Made by a program: the position numbers and the translations under genes. Source: Fluviicola sp. (lineage in GTDB: Bacteria; Bacteroidota; Bacteroidia; Flavobacteriales_D; Crocinitomicaceae). From it: a stretch of 64,000 bases of DNA. Every line of letters starts with the position of its first letter. Positions within the stretch are counted from its first letter, which is position 1. The stretch covers positions 124,001 through 188,000 of the forward strand of contig NVXV01000002.1 in NCBI GenBank assembly GCA_002734085.1, written 5' to 3'. The notes beneath the pieces were generated by a model that saw only the letters and a program-made list of their open reading frames with translations, was not told the origin of the DNA and did no database searches. This document shows, piece after piece, positions 1 through 9,770 of the stretch.

Positions 1-2
1 GG

Positions 3-2936
3 TATAATTTATTTGAAGGCATGTTGTCAGGACCTTTACTAATGAAAAAAGATTCTACAGGAGAAAAAACTGAACCTATTTTAGGTTTTTTAATTTCAGC
101 TACCTTTAATGATACTTATGATCCACGACCATTTGCAGATGGTGCATGGAGGGTTAAAAAAGAAGTGCGTGAGGATTTATTAGAGAACCCACTTAGACCT
201 TCAGCGGGAGGACAGGGTAACTTCTACAACGCTGAATTCTTAAATCAAGACAATTTTGAAAAAACGCCTTGGAGAACAAACTCAAGAAGAACGGTTGTTT
301 CTGCAGCAGGTAAAATTGATGTAAATACGGGTCCAACAGTTAACTTAACGTTTGGTGGTTCTTTAAACTATAACGCTGGTAAAGCTTATAGCTACGCAAA
401 CTCACTTTTTAATTTCAACAACTTCGGAAATCAAAATGTTTTAGATTGGAGGGTTTACGGTCGTTTAACACAACGTTTTAAAAATGATAGAGAAGGTTCA
501 AGTTCAAAAGTGAAAAGTTTCTATTATAACTTGATGGTAGACTATTCTCAAAATACGAACCGTATATTTGATGAAAATCACGAGTTTAATATTTTTAATT
601 ATGGTCACGTTGGTTATTTTGAAACAACTCGTAGACCAACATATTCTTTTAATAATGCTGGAGACAGTTTGATTCACGATGGTTTTCAAGACGTTGTAGT
701 TGATTATACTCCTTCAGAACTTAATCCTTCATTAGCAGCTATTACTAGTCAGTATTACTCTATTTATGAAGATGAGCCAACTGGTAGATATGAAAACTTA
801 ACTCAAATATTACAAGGTAATGCATTAAGAAATGGAGATGCTCCTGGAAGTATTTATGGATTGTGGGGTAATGTAGGTACTCCTTTTAACCAATTCTTTA
901 AAAGTGAAGCTCAACAATTTAGAATCACAGGTTCTGCATCAATCGTTATTGGTGGACATAATATTTCTCTTGGTGTTGAGTATGAACAACGTCGTGATAG
1001 AGGATGGGGCTCTGGAAATAGAGGTCCTATCGGTATCTGGGAAGTTGCAAGACTTTATATGAACTCTCATATTAGTGAGTTGGATGTGAATAGTGCTGAG
1101 TTTGATTATTTCGGTACTTACCCAAGAGTTACTTATGATAGATTGAATGAAGGTTATGCAGCGAATGCTGGAAACGGTGAATATGGTGGAGTCGCTGAAG
1201 GTGATGAGCAATTCTTCTTTGATTATAATGTGAGAGAAGCTTTAGGATTGAACCCTGGAGGAAATGATTTTGTAGATATCGATATGTATGATCCAAACAT
1301 GTTCACATTAGACATGTTCTCACCAGATGAGTTGTTTAATCAAGGTAATAACTTCGTTGATTATTATGGATACGATCACACGGGTGAAAAAGTAAGAGGA
1401 AACACAGACATTAATTCTTACTTTAATGAATTAGATGAAAATGGAAACTATAGAAGATTCATTGGTGCTTTCCAACCAACTTATGTTGCGGGTTATATAA
1501 TGGACAAGTTCTCATTTGATGATATTGTATTTAACGTGGGTCTTCGTGTAGATGTTTTCGATGCGAATCAGCCTGTACTTAAAGATCAATATTTATTCTT
1601 TAACGCTAGAACAGCTGCTGAAGCTGAAGCTTCTGGTGAGAATTGGGTAGATATCCCTGAAAGTATTGGTGATGATTATATTGTTTATGTGAACGATGTG
1701 AATAATCCTACACAAATTAACGGATTTAGAAATGGTGACACTTGGTATAATGCTGAAGGTGATGTAACTCAAGATCCTTCTACAATTAGAGGTAGTGCTG
1801 GTATTGCTCCTTGGTTATTAAATCCAAATCAAGATACTCCAACAGCAGATGCATTTAAAGACTATGATGTTTCAATTAATGTAATGCCTAGAATTGCATT
1901 CTCTTTCCCAATCTCGGATGAGGCAAGTTTCTCTGCTAATTATGATGTTTTAACGAAAAGACCTACAACAGGTTTGAGGTTTACTCCATTGGACTATCAA
2001 TTTGTACAAGAAAGAAGTAACATTATTAATAATGCAAACTTAAGACCTGAGCGAACTATTGATTATTCGTTTGGTTTCCAGCAAGTGTTAACAAGAACTT
2101 CTTCTATTAAAGTAAATGCATTTTATAGAGAGTTAAGAGATCAAGTACAGGTAAGAAATATATTTGAAGCTTATCCAGCAACTTACAGAACTTATGGAAA
2201 TCGTGATTTTGGTACAGTAAAAGGTATTACAGTTGAATATGACTTGAGAAGAACGGGGAATATTAGAATTAACGCCAACTATACTTTACAGTTTGCAGAA
2301 GGTACAGGATCTGATCCAAATTCTGCATTGAGTTTTGTAAACTCGAATCAACCAGATTTACGTACTGTATATCCATTTAGTTATGATCAAAGACATGCGT
2401 TTGCATTCACTATCGATTACAGATATGGTTCTGGTGCAGATTATAACGGTCCAACAATTAAAGATGTAAACATTTTTGAAAATACAGGTTTAAACTTTAT
2501 TACTCGTATTAACTCTGGGACTCCATATTCTGATCAAAAGAATATTACACCAGCTGCTGCAGGTGAAGGTACTCCTCAGTTACAAGGTGGTTTAAATGGA
2601 TCACGTAAACCATGGACTTACAGATTAGATTTACAGTTAGATAGAACATTTAATCTAGAATTCGGTAAAGAAGAAAATGAACGTAAAAAGCGTGCTTTCT
2701 TAAACGTATATATACGTGTAACCAACCTTCTAAACCAATTTAACGTGATAAATGTATATAGAGCAACTGGAGTTCCTGATGATGATGGTTATTTAGCTGC
2801 GGCTCAATTTCAAGCAACAATTCAAAACCAGTTAGATGAGCAAGCATACAGAGATATGTATGGAATGTTTATGAATAATCCGTTTAATATTAGTCGTCCA
2901 AGAACAATCAGATTAGGTGTTAAATTTGATTTTTAA
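3..2936 (+). CDS. TonB-dependent receptor, C-terminal part (5' end outside window)
   Basis: Outer-membrane beta-barrel of the TonB-dependent receptor class. The reading frame is open from the window edge (it reads YNLFEG before the first ATG at 21), so the N-terminus, plug and probably a carboxypeptidase-like domain lie upstream. The visible 970 residues are rich in alternating aromatic strands and NPNLRPERT-like barrel segments such as NANLRPERTIDYSFGFQ, and end in the aromatic C-terminus GVKFDF expected of a BAM-inserted barrel. The next gene starts 19 bases downstream and a PorV-like barrel follows, so the three are probably one operon. The ligand cannot be told. The family is clear, the substrate unknown; a pure Omp85-type barrel is unlikely from the length. 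Confidence 0.88.
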   Translation, partial: YNLFEGMLSGPLLMKKDSTGEKTEPILGFLISATFNDTYDPRPFADGAWRVKKEVREDLLENPLRPSAGGQGNFYNAEFLNQDNFEKTPWRTNSRRTVVSAAGKIDVNTGPTVNLTFGGSLNYNAGKAYSYANSLFNFNNFGNQNVLDWRVYGRLTQRFKNDREGSSSKVKSFYYNLMVDYSQNTNRIFDENHEFNIFNYGHVGYFETTRRPTYSFNNAGDSLIHDGFQDVVVDYTPSELNPSLAAITSQYYSIYEDEPTGRYENLTQILQGNALRNGDAPGSIYGLWGNVGTPFNQFFKSEAQQFRITGSASIVIGGHNISLGVEYEQRRDRGWGSGNRGPIGIWEVARLYMNSHISELDVNSAEFDYFGTYPRVTYDRLNEGYAANAGNGEYGGVAEGDEQFFFDYNVREALGLNPGGNDFVDIDMYDPNMFTLDMFSPDELFNQGNNFVDYYGYDHTGEKVRGNTDINSYFNELDENGNYRRFIGAFQPTYVAGYIMDKFSFDDIVFNVGLRVDVFDANQPVLKDQYLFFNARTAAEAEASGENWVDIPESIGDDYIVYVNDVNNPTQINGFRNGDTWYNAEGDVTQDPSTIRGSAGIAPWLLNPNQDTPTADAFKDYDVSINVMPRIAFSFPISDEASFSANYDVLTKRPTTGLRFTPLDYQFVQERSNIINNANLRPERTIDYSFGFQQVLTRTSSIKVNAFYRELRDQVQVRNIFEAYPATYRTYGNRDFGTVKGITVEYDLRRTGNIRINANYTLQFAEGTGSDPNSALSFVNSNQPDLRTVYPFSYDQRHAFAFTIDYRYGSGADYNGPTIKDVNIFENTGLNFITRINSGTPYSDQKNITPAAAGEGTPQLQGGLNGSRKPWTYRLDLQLDRTFNLEFGKEENERKKRAFLNVYIRVTNLLNQFNVINVYRATGVPDDDGYLAAAQFQATIQNQLDEQAYRDMYGMFMNNPFNISRPRTIRLGVKFDF

Positions 2937-2955
2937 TAAGTAAAAAATAAAGATT

Positions 2956-5900
2956 ATGAAATTATATTTAGTAACAATATTGGCTTTAACATTTGCATTT
3001 ACAGCAAGTGCGCTTAATATTCCTGATAAAGGATCTAAAGATGGGAATTCTACAATAGCCTACAATAAGGCGAATTGTCCTCCTTCAAATGCGAAGCTGT
3101 TTATGGATTTCAATGATGTAAAAGCATTGATTGAAGTAGGGGGTTCTATGTGGCAAGATAGACAAGCAAACGCTGCGTCTTACGAAGTGCCGATTGACGG
3201 AGGAAATCATGTTATTTATTCAGGTTCGATCTGGATGGGTGGTTTGGATGTTAATGGACAGCTGAAGTTAGCGGCAATTACATTCCGTACAGGAAATGAT
3301 TTTTGGGCTGGACCTTTATCTCAAACTGTAGGTACTGGAACTTATGATCCAACAGGACCAGTAAGTTTTGATGCAACACGTGATTTTGGTGCTGCAACAA
3401 TTGATCCAAGTCAATGTTCAAAATATGACAAGTTTTTCACGATAGCGAAATCTGAAGTAATTGCATGGACACTGAATTGGGAGTGTTCTCAAGACCCTGA
3501 TTGTACCGATGAGGAAATTGAAATCTCAACTGATGCAGTTAACCGTATTTTTAACTGGCCAGCACATGGAGATCCATCTATTGGACAGGATTATTACTTA
3601 GCTCCTTTTTATGATTACCCAACGGAAGAAGGTGGAGCTGGAGACGGAACTTATGACCCTAATCAAGGTGATATCCCTTGGTTTGATGATATTCTAGGTC
3701 GTGATGATGTAGAATGTGGTATTGATAGACGTGTAACTCTATTTGGTGATAAAACAAACTGGTGGGTATTTAATGATAAAGGGAATATTCATACAGAAAC
3801 TGGAGCAGATCCAATTGGTATGGAGATTCGTGCTCAAGCCTTTTCATTCGCTACGAATGATGAAGTGAATAGAATGACATTCTATAACTATGAAATGATT
3901 AATAGAAGTACACAAACTTTGTTTGATACATACTTTACACAGTTTTGTGATGCAGATGTTGGTTTCTCTGAAGATGATTACGTTGGTTGTGATGTTTCTC
4001 GAGGACTAGGTTTTGCATACAATGCAACAAACAATGACCCAGGTGGTAATGGTGCTCCAGGTTATGGAGATAACCCACCAGCTGTTGGTATTGATTTCTT
4101 TGAAGGACCTTACCAAGATGCGGATAACCTTGATAATGTTGGTCCTCGTTTTGAGGAACAACCTGATGGATCTATGGAATATGTTGTTCCATCTGTAAAT
4201 GATGCTATCTCAGGTGGAGGTATTGTTTACGAAGGAATTGGAATTGGTTATTCTGATGGAATTGTAGATAATGAAAGATTTGGTATGAGAAGGTTTAACT
4301 ACTTTAACAGAGGTAGTGCTCCTTCAGCAACATTGGATCCTTCAGCTCCAACTGATTATTATAACTATATGACTGGTTTCTGGAAAGATAATTCGCCATT
4401 TTACTATGGTGGTACTGGTTATACAGGATCAACAGGTATTACTACTACAGAAGCTGCATATTGTTATCCAGGTGATTCAGATCCACTTCATTGGGGGACA
4501 CTAGGGCAAGATATGGGTTGGAACTGGACAGAAACTAACGTAGATGGTTCAGGAAGCTCAAATCCAGCTTTTGATAGAAGATTCCTTCAATCTGCAGGAC
4601 CTTTTACATTAACTCCTGGAGCAATTAACAACTTAACAGTTGGTGTTGTTTATGGTAGAGCATTCGAGGGAGATGGTTCTGCATCAATTCAAGTAGTTAA
4701 GCAAAATGATACAAAAGCGCAGGCTTTATTTGATAACTGTTTTGAAATTTTAGATCCTCCATCTGCTCCTGTTCTTGAAATCGTTGAGTTGGAGAATGAA
4801 TTGGTTCTATTATTAGACAATCCATTCGGTAATAACGTGAATGAAGAATATGCAGAAGAAGATAATATCAATATTGTTGATCCAATCGATGGTTCTCAAA
4901 TTGATAAAGTATATACTTTTGAAGGGTATCAAATTTACCAAATGCGTGACTTAGAAGCAGGTGTTGGTGATATTGGAGATATAGATAGAGCTAGACTTGT
5001 TGCTCAATGTGATATTAAAAATGATATTTCACGTATTATCAACTTTGAGTTTAAAGAAGAACTTGGCTTCTCTGTTCCTGTTGAGAGAGTTGATGGTGAA
5101 AACAGAGGTATTCAACATTCCTTCTCAATTACTGAGGACGCTTTTGCTAGTGGTAGTGCTCCTACTTTAGTAAATCATAAAACGTACTATTATATTGCGA
5201 TTGCATATGCTCATAATGAGTTCAAAGAGTATGATCCAAATGATCCAGAATTATTAGATGGTCAGAAATTACCTTATATAAGCTCGCGTTTATCGGCAGA
5301 TGGTACGGGAATTAAAGCAGTAGCTGGAATTCCACATAACCCAGCACCTCGATTTGACGGAACAATTGCTGGTTTACCTTATGGTTCAAGTCCTCAAATC
5401 ACAACTTTAGATGGGGTTGGTAACGGAAATAGAAGTGTTGATTTAACTGGAGCTACGGAAGACTTCATTGTAGCTAATGGTTCGATTGATGCACCAACTT
5501 ATTTAGAGAGTGCTGGTCCAATCGATGTTAAAGTAATTGACCCACTTAATTTAGAGAGCGGTTATTATACTTTAGAGTTTGACGATTATGACTTGATTGA
5601 TACTGCAAGTTGGACGCTTAAAAGATATAACAGTAAAGGGGGTACTGTTCAGGCTACAGTAACTTCAGATCGATCTATAAAATTCTTAAATGAGCAATTA
5701 ATCCCAGACTGGGGTATATCGGTTCAGATATTCCAAGACAAATACCCTTGTGCTGCAAACGATGTTATAAACTGTGTGGAACGTGAACGACTGTCTGAGC
5801 CAATTGAAGCAACAATCGATTTTGCAGATAGCTCAAAACGATGGTTGATTGGATTGCCAGATAATGATCAATTTACGCCTCAAAACTGGATTTCATCAGG

Positions 5901-7158
5901 GGATTATAGTCCTACTGATCCAGATGATTGTCTTCCAGATGCGGGTATATACGATCCATGTTGTTATGGTGATTTCCAAAATAAAGATCCTAATAAGCTT
6001 TATGCAAACCTTTTAGAAGGTACTATAACGGCAGGTCAATTGGCTAGGTTTAACGGATGTGGATTTAATCCAATTGCACTTCCAGGATCACCAACGGCAA
6101 CGGAGAATAACTATAGAAGTTTTGCTTCATTGGAGCAGCCTACAGTATTTCATCCAAGTGTTGATATAGTATTTACTACAGATAAATCTAAATGGACGCG
6201 TTGTCCAGTAATAGAGTTAAGTAATGATGATAACCTGTCTGTGAGTGGAGGTAAACCAGGTCTTTTACGTCAAAGTCCATCCATTGATAAAAATGGAAAC
6301 CAAGTTGGTGATCCAGGTTATAACGCTGCTGAAGCAAATCCATCAGGTACTACTCCTGTAGGTATGGGTTGGTTCCCTGGTTATGCTATTGATGTTGAGA
6401 CAGGTAGAAGATTGAATATGGCTTATGGTGAGAATTCATTTTTGGCAGGTGAGAATGGTGCCGATATGATTTGGAATCCTACAAGTAACTTTAATAATTC
6501 AGTGGGTAGCCCATTGTTCGGAGGTCAGCATACTATTTATGTATTTGGTGGTGAGTTTAACAGTATGCCAGCTTATGACCAAGGTACATTTGTGTATACT
6601 AATTTGGAATCTGAATCAGGTGCTGATTTTAGAGCTGTGTATGGAAATCTTTCATGGGTTATGCAACCAATGTTAGCTCCTGGTGAATCTTTATTAGCTA
6701 CAGATGTTAGAATTCGTCTAAGAAAAAATAGAGAGTATAAAGATTATAACATGACTGGTGTGAATGGAGGTCGTCCAATGTATGAATGGAATATGGATAA
6801 ATCTAGTACAGTTAAAGGTAGCGATACAACTTTAGCAAGTGTTTTAGACATTATAAATGTTGTGCCAAATCCTTACTATGCATTCTCTGAATATGAGCGT
6901 TCCAAATTGGATACTCGAGTAAAAATCACAAACCTTCCTGAAAGATGTAAAGTTCGTATTTACAATACTTCTGGAAAATTAATCAGAGCATTTGATAAAG
7001 ATAGCCCAATAACTTCGATTGATTGGGATCTTAAGAATGGAGATAACATTCCAGTTTCTGGTGGTGTTTATTTAATACACGTTGAAGTGGAAGGTATTGG
7101 AGAACGCGTTGTTAAGTTCTTCGGCGGAATGCGTCAACCAGATTTAGAGAACTTATAA
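2956..7158 (+). CDS. Large secreted protein with T9SS-type C-terminal domain
   Basis: 1400-residue exported protein. A signal peptide is clear (MKLYLVTILALTFAFTASA). The body has many Asp/Asn/Gly-rich loops and scattered cysteines, and I recognise no enzymatic motif. From about residue 1301 (VVPNPYYAFSEYE) to the end there is a beta-sandwich of the FlgD/T9SS sorting type, with the IYNTSGKLI strand pair and GGVYLIHVEVEG, followed by an atypical tail GGMRQPDLENL rather than the usual short basic end. It sits 19 bases after the TonB-dependent receptor and 23 before a PorV-like barrel. In Bacteroidota such large proteins recur beside PorV/PorQ-family proteins, so an outer-membrane surface partner of the receptor is a reasonable inference. 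No function is assigned. Confidence 0.85.
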   Translation: MKLYLVTILALTFAFTASALNIPDKGSKDGNSTIAYNKANCPPSNAKLFMDFNDVKALIEVGGSMWQDRQANAASYEVPIDGGNHVIYSGSIWMGGLDVNGQLKLAAITFRTGNDFWAGPLSQTVGTGTYDPTGPVSFDATRDFGAATIDPSQCSKYDKFFTIAKSEVIAWTLNWECSQDPDCTDEEIEISTDAVNRIFNWPAHGDPSIGQDYYLAPFYDYPTEEGGAGDGTYDPNQGDIPWFDDILGRDDVECGIDRRVTLFGDKTNWWVFNDKGNIHTETGADPIGMEIRAQAFSFATNDEVNRMTFYNYEMINRSTQTLFDTYFTQFCDADVGFSEDDYVGCDVSRGLGFAYNATNNDPGGNGAPGYGDNPPAVGIDFFEGPYQDADNLDNVGPRFEEQPDGSMEYVVPSVNDAISGGGIVYEGIGIGYSDGIVDNERFGMRRFNYFNRGSAPSATLDPSAPTDYYNYMTGFWKDNSPFYYGGTGYTGSTGITTTEAAYCYPGDSDPLHWGTLGQDMGWNWTETNVDGSGSSNPAFDRRFLQSAGPFTLTPGAINNLTVGVVYGRAFEGDGSASIQVVKQNDTKAQALFDNCFEILDPPSAPVLEIVELENELVLLLDNPFGNNVNEEYAEEDNINIVDPIDGSQIDKVYTFEGYQIYQMRDLEAGVGDIGDIDRARLVAQCDIKNDISRIINFEFKEELGFSVPVERVDGENRGIQHSFSITEDAFASGSAPTLVNHKTYYYIAIAYAHNEFKEYDPNDPELLDGQKLPYISSRLSADGTGIKAVAGIPHNPAPRFDGTIAGLPYGSSPQITTLDGVGNGNRSVDLTGATEDFIVANGSIDAPTYLESAGPIDVKVIDPLNLESGYYTLEFDDYDLIDTASWTLKRYNSKGGTVQATVTSDRSIKFLNEQLIPDWGISVQIFQDKYPCAANDVINCVERERLSEPIEATIDFADSSKRWLIGLPDNDQFTPQNWISSGDYSPTDPDDCLPDAGIYDPCCYGDFQNKDPNKLYANLLEGTITAGQLARFNGCGFNPIALPGSPTATENNYRSFASLEQPTVFHPSVDIVFTTDKSKWTRCPVIELSNDDNLSVSGGKPGLLRQSPSIDKNGNQVGDPGYNAAEANPSGTTPVGMGWFPGYAIDVETGRRLNMAYGENSFLAGENGADMIWNPTSNFNNSVGSPLFGGQHTIYVFGGEFNSMPAYDQGTFVYTNLESESGADFRAVYGNLSWVMQPMLAPGESLLATDVRIRLRKNREYKDYNMTGVNGGRPMYEWNMDKSSTVKGSDTTLASVLDIINVVPNPYYAFSEYERSKLDTRVKITNLPERCKVRIYNTSGKLIRAFDKDSPITSIDWDLKNGDNIPVSGGVYLIHVEVEGIGERVVKFFGGMRQPDLENL

Positions 7159-7181
7159 GATTGATATAAACTAAGAAATTA

Positions 7182-8246
7182 ATGATTATGTTAAAGTCGA
7201 TAATAAAAGGATCAATATTTTTAGGAGTACTCAGTATGAGTCTTCCGACCTTTGCGGGGAATGAAGATAGAATTGGGTCTGCTGGAGCAAGTGAAATGCT
7301 TGTTAATCCATGGGCTCGTTCATCAGCATTCGGAACTGCAGGTATTGCCTCAACAAATGGATTAGAGGCACAATTTGTAAACATTGCTGGTCTTGCTTTT
7401 ACAGACCGTACACAGGTGAAGTTTAACTATACAAATTGGCTTGGTGGTGCTGGGATTTCTTTAAATTCAGCCGGATTGGCTCAAAGAATTTCAGAGTCAA
7501 GTGTTATAGCATTGAGTATCCAAGCTTTTGGTTTTGGTGATATCGACATTACAACTGTTGATTTACCCGAAGGTGGAATTGGACAGTTCTCTCCAAGAAA
7601 GAACATCATCAACCTTGGTTATGCTAGAGAGTTTTCAAACTCTATCTACGCAGGTCTTAATATTAAAGTAGTAAACGAAAATATCGCCAACCTAAAAGCA
7701 ACAGGTGTTGCATTTGATGCAGGTGTTCGTTACGTAACTGGTGAGCAAGATCAAACAAAATTTGGTATTACACTTAAAAATGTTGGTACACCAATGACGT
7801 TCAGAGGTGATGGTTTAAGTCAAGAAATATTTTATCAATCAACAGGAGGTAACGCAACGTTAGAACAACGTTCGGCTTCTTTTGAAATGCCTTCGTTACT
7901 TGCAATTGGTGGGTCTTATGATTTTATTTTTAGTGAGAATAGTAAGTTGACTGCTGCACTTGGGTTTCATGCAAACTCATTTACAAATGATCAATTTAAT
8001 GTAGGACTTGATTATGGATTAGCATTCGACAAAGCAGCATTTAACATTAGAGCAGGTTACGTTGCTGAAAAGCAAATTTGGGATCGTGAAACTTCAACAA
8101 ATAGTTTAACTGGTTTTACTGCTGGTTTCTCTGTTGATGCTTTATTGGGTGATAATAAATCTCCTATGGGCTTCGAATATGCTGTGAGATTGGCAAACCC
8201 ATTTGGTCCAATTCATACTTTTGGGATTACGCTTAGCTTGAAATAA
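7182..8246 (+). CDS. PorV/PorQ-family outer-membrane beta-barrel protein
   Basis: 354-residue barrel protein with a signal peptide (to about PTFAG) followed by the characteristic start IGSAGASEMLVNPWARSSAFGTAGIAST, which matches the N-terminal hatch region of PorV/PorQ/FadL-like proteins. The rest is alternating strands ending IHTFGITLSLK. PorV itself shuttles T9SS cargo to the sorting complex; this one follows a T9SS-type protein and a TonB-dependent receptor, so it may be a dedicated partner of that cargo rather than the general PorV. ATG codons occur at 7182 and 7188; the choice is open. The -33 element of the greA promoter lies inside the last codons of this gene. Confidence 0.85.
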   Translation: MIMLKSIIKGSIFLGVLSMSLPTFAGNEDRIGSAGASEMLVNPWARSSAFGTAGIASTNGLEAQFVNIAGLAFTDRTQVKFNYTNWLGGAGISLNSAGLAQRISESSVIALSIQAFGFGDIDITTVDLPEGGIGQFSPRKNIINLGYAREFSNSIYAGLNIKVVNENIANLKATGVAFDAGVRYVTGEQDQTKFGITLKNVGTPMTFRGDGLSQEIFYQSTGGNATLEQRSASFEMPSLLAIGGSYDFIFSENSKLTAALGFHANSFTNDQFNVGLDYGLAFDKAAFNIRAGYVAEKQIWDRETSTNSLTGFTAGFSVDALLGDNKSPMGFEYAVRLANPFGPIHTFGITLSLK

Positions 8247-8267
8247 GAAAAATTTATTATATCTTTG
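8238..8267 (+). promoter_or_regulatory. Bacteroidota-type promoter for greA
   Basis: TTG at 8238-8240 and TATCTTTG at 8260-8267 with a 19-base spacer fit the TTG-N17-23-TAnnTTTG consensus known for Flavobacteria. The -33 element overlaps the end of the PorV-like gene. Transcription would start near 8272-8275, about 50 bases before the greA ATG and at the foot of a hairpin. Confidence 0.6.
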
Positions 8268-8271
8268 TTAG

Positions 8272-8305
8272 AACAGGAGGGTCTGAATAGGCTCTCTTGT
8301 TTTTT
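8272..8305 (+). terminator. Hairpin with U-tract: operon terminator or greA leader attenuator
   Basis: AACAGGAGGGTC (8272-8283) can pair over its whole length, with three G-U pairs, with GGCTCTCTTGTT (8290-8301) around a TGAATA loop; a run of T follows to 8305. It has the shape of an intrinsic terminator for the upstream barrel operon, but it begins exactly where the greA transcript should begin, so it could also attenuate greA. Confidence 0.55.
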
Positions 8306-8325
8306 GTTATATCAATATTAAGAAT

Positions 8326-8799
8326 ATGTCAAACATTAGTTATTATACCGAGGAAGGGCTTAAAAAGCTGAAAGATGAGCTCCATGAAATGGAAACGGTA
8401 GAACGTCCAAAAATTTCTCAACAAATTGCTGAAGCAAGAGATAAAGGTGATTTATCTGAGAATGCTGAATATGACGCGGCGAAAGAAGCGCAAGGACTTC
8501 TAGAAATGAGAATTTCGAAGCTAAAGAATGTTCTAGCAAATGCCCGTATAATTGATGATTCAGAAATGGATACCTCTAAAGCACTTATTCTTTCTAAAGT
8601 AAAGATTAAAAACTTAAAGAATAATGCGGAAGTTCAATATACGTTAGTGGCAGAAAATGAAGCAGATTTAAAATCAAAAAAGATTTCTGTTGAATCTCCT
8701 ATTGGAAAAGGATTACTTGGTAAGTCTGTTGGGGATACAGCTGATGTACAAACCCCAGGAGGAATCATTCAATTTGAAATTTTAGAAATTACAAGGTAA
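8326..8799 (+). CDS. greA: Transcription elongation factor GreA
   Basis: 157 residues, the usual GreA length. The protein rescues backtracked RNA polymerase by stimulating transcript cleavage through the secondary channel. The N-terminal coiled coil is complete, with the conserved tip DLSENAEYDAAKEAQ carrying the acidic residues that act at the polymerase active site; the C-terminal FKBP-like domain ends with SVGDTADVQTPGG. The stop overlaps the start of the HIT gene by one base (TAATG), so the two are probably translationally coupled. It is preceded by its own promoter and a hairpin leader. Confidence 0.97.
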   Translation: MSNISYYTEEGLKKLKDELHEMETVERPKISQQIAEARDKGDLSENAEYDAAKEAQGLLEMRISKLKNVLANARIIDDSEMDTSKALILSKVKIKNLKNNAEVQYTLVAENEADLKSKKISVESPIGKGLLGKSVGDTADVQTPGGIIQFEILEITR

Positions 8800-9188
8800 T
8801 GGCTAGTATTTTTACTAAAATAATTAACGGTGATATACCAAGTTACAAAGTAGCAGAGAATAATGAATATCTTGCATTTCTTGATATACAACCTCTTGTA
8901 AAGGGACATGTTTTAGTTGTACCAAAAAAAGAAGTAGACTATATTTTTGATTTGGAAAACGATACATTGTCAGGGTTGATGACTTTCGCCAAGACTGTTG
9001 CTAAGAAAATGGACAAAGTGCTAGAATGTAAAAGAATTGGAGTAACTGTTATTGGTCTTGAAGTTCCGCATGCACACATACACCTTATTCCAATTAACGG
9101 TGTAGCTGACATGGATTTTGGAAAAAATAAACTTTCGTTGGAAAATGACGAAATGGAAAAAATCGCTAAATTAATTAAAGAGGCTTAG
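8799..9188 (+). CDS. HIT family nucleotide-binding protein
   Basis: 129-residue Hint-branch histidine-triad protein: nucleotidyl hydrolase or transferase acting on AMP-linked substrates such as aminoacyl adenylates. The start FTKIINGDIPSYKVAENNEYLAFLDI and the triad HAHIHLI (near residues 90-96) are typical. It overlaps greA by one base. The 3' end overlaps the convergent ruvC stop by four bases, the two stop codons sharing TTAG. The same greA-HIT order occurs in other Bacteroidota as far as I know. Confidence 0.95.
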   Translation: MASIFTKIINGDIPSYKVAENNEYLAFLDIQPLVKGHVLVVPKKEVDYIFDLENDTLSGLMTFAKTVAKKMDKVLECKRIGVTVIGLEVPHAHIHLIPINGVADMDFGKNKLSLENDEMEKIAKLIKEA

Positions 9189-9760
9189 TCTTTTTTCTTC
9201 TTAGCAGAAACATCCCTTTTCGGATTTTCATTTATAAAAGCCTTCCAATTGGAAGCTTTCGTTTTATTATATTCTCCCTTCCCTTTAGAATAAAAATGAC
9301 AGACTGCTGCCGCTAGACCATCAGTAGCATCTAAATGCTTAGGTAATTCATCAAGCTTTAAAAGTGTTTTCAACATTCCTGCTACTTGTTCTTTACTAGC
9401 TGCTCCTTTGCCTGTAATAGCCTGTTTTATCCTTCTGGGGGAATATTCCTCAAATGGTACATTTCGACTTAACGAAGCCGCTATACAAACACCTTGAGCA
9501 CGACCCAGCTTCAACATCGATTGTACATTCTTCCCAAAAAATGGAGCTTCAATTGCCATTTCATCAGGTTTATACTCTTTAATGATGGCATCAACACGAT
9601 CAAATATTTTTTTGAGTTTATCTGGATGTGTCGCTAATTTCTGTAAATGAATAACACCGTAGGTTACCAATAACATTTTACCACGTTTTACATGGATAAT
9701 TCCATACCCCATGATTGTAGTACCAGGATCAATTCCGAGAATTATTTTATCTTCAACCAT
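9185..9760 (-). CDS. ruvC: Crossover junction endodeoxyribonuclease RuvC
   Basis: 191 residues; resolves Holliday junctions with RuvAB by paired nicks. RNase H-like fold with the acidic residues visible: Asp11 in LGIDPGTT, Glu71 in AIEAPFFGKN, and Asp144/Asp147 in LDATDGLAAAVCH. The conserved KQAITGKGAASKEQV stretch is present. A basic tail (SAKKKKD) extends a little beyond the usual end. It is convergent with and overlaps the HIT gene, and is divergent from the membrane protein that follows, so the intergenic space at 9761-9770 is very short. Confidence 0.96.
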   Translation of the reverse strand: MVEDKIILGIDPGTTIMGYGIIHVKRGKMLLVTYGVIHLQKLATHPDKLKKIFDRVDAIIKEYKPDEMAIEAPFFGKNVQSMLKLGRAQGVCIAASLSRNVPFEEYSPRRIKQAITGKGAASKEQVAGMLKTLLKLDELPKHLDATDGLAAAVCHFYSKGKGEYNKTKASNWKAFINENPKRDVSAKKKKD

Positions 9761-9770
9761 TAAATTAAAT

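Noticed and set aside
8276-8281. GGAGGG before greA as a Shine-Dalgarno
   Set aside because: It is 45 bases from the start codon and inside a hairpin.
9711-9770. N-terminal extension of the UPF0104-like protein to 9711
   Set aside because: These codons are the antisense of the conserved ruvC start (IDPGTTIMGYG) and read poorly as protein; GTG at 9771 or 9774 fits better.
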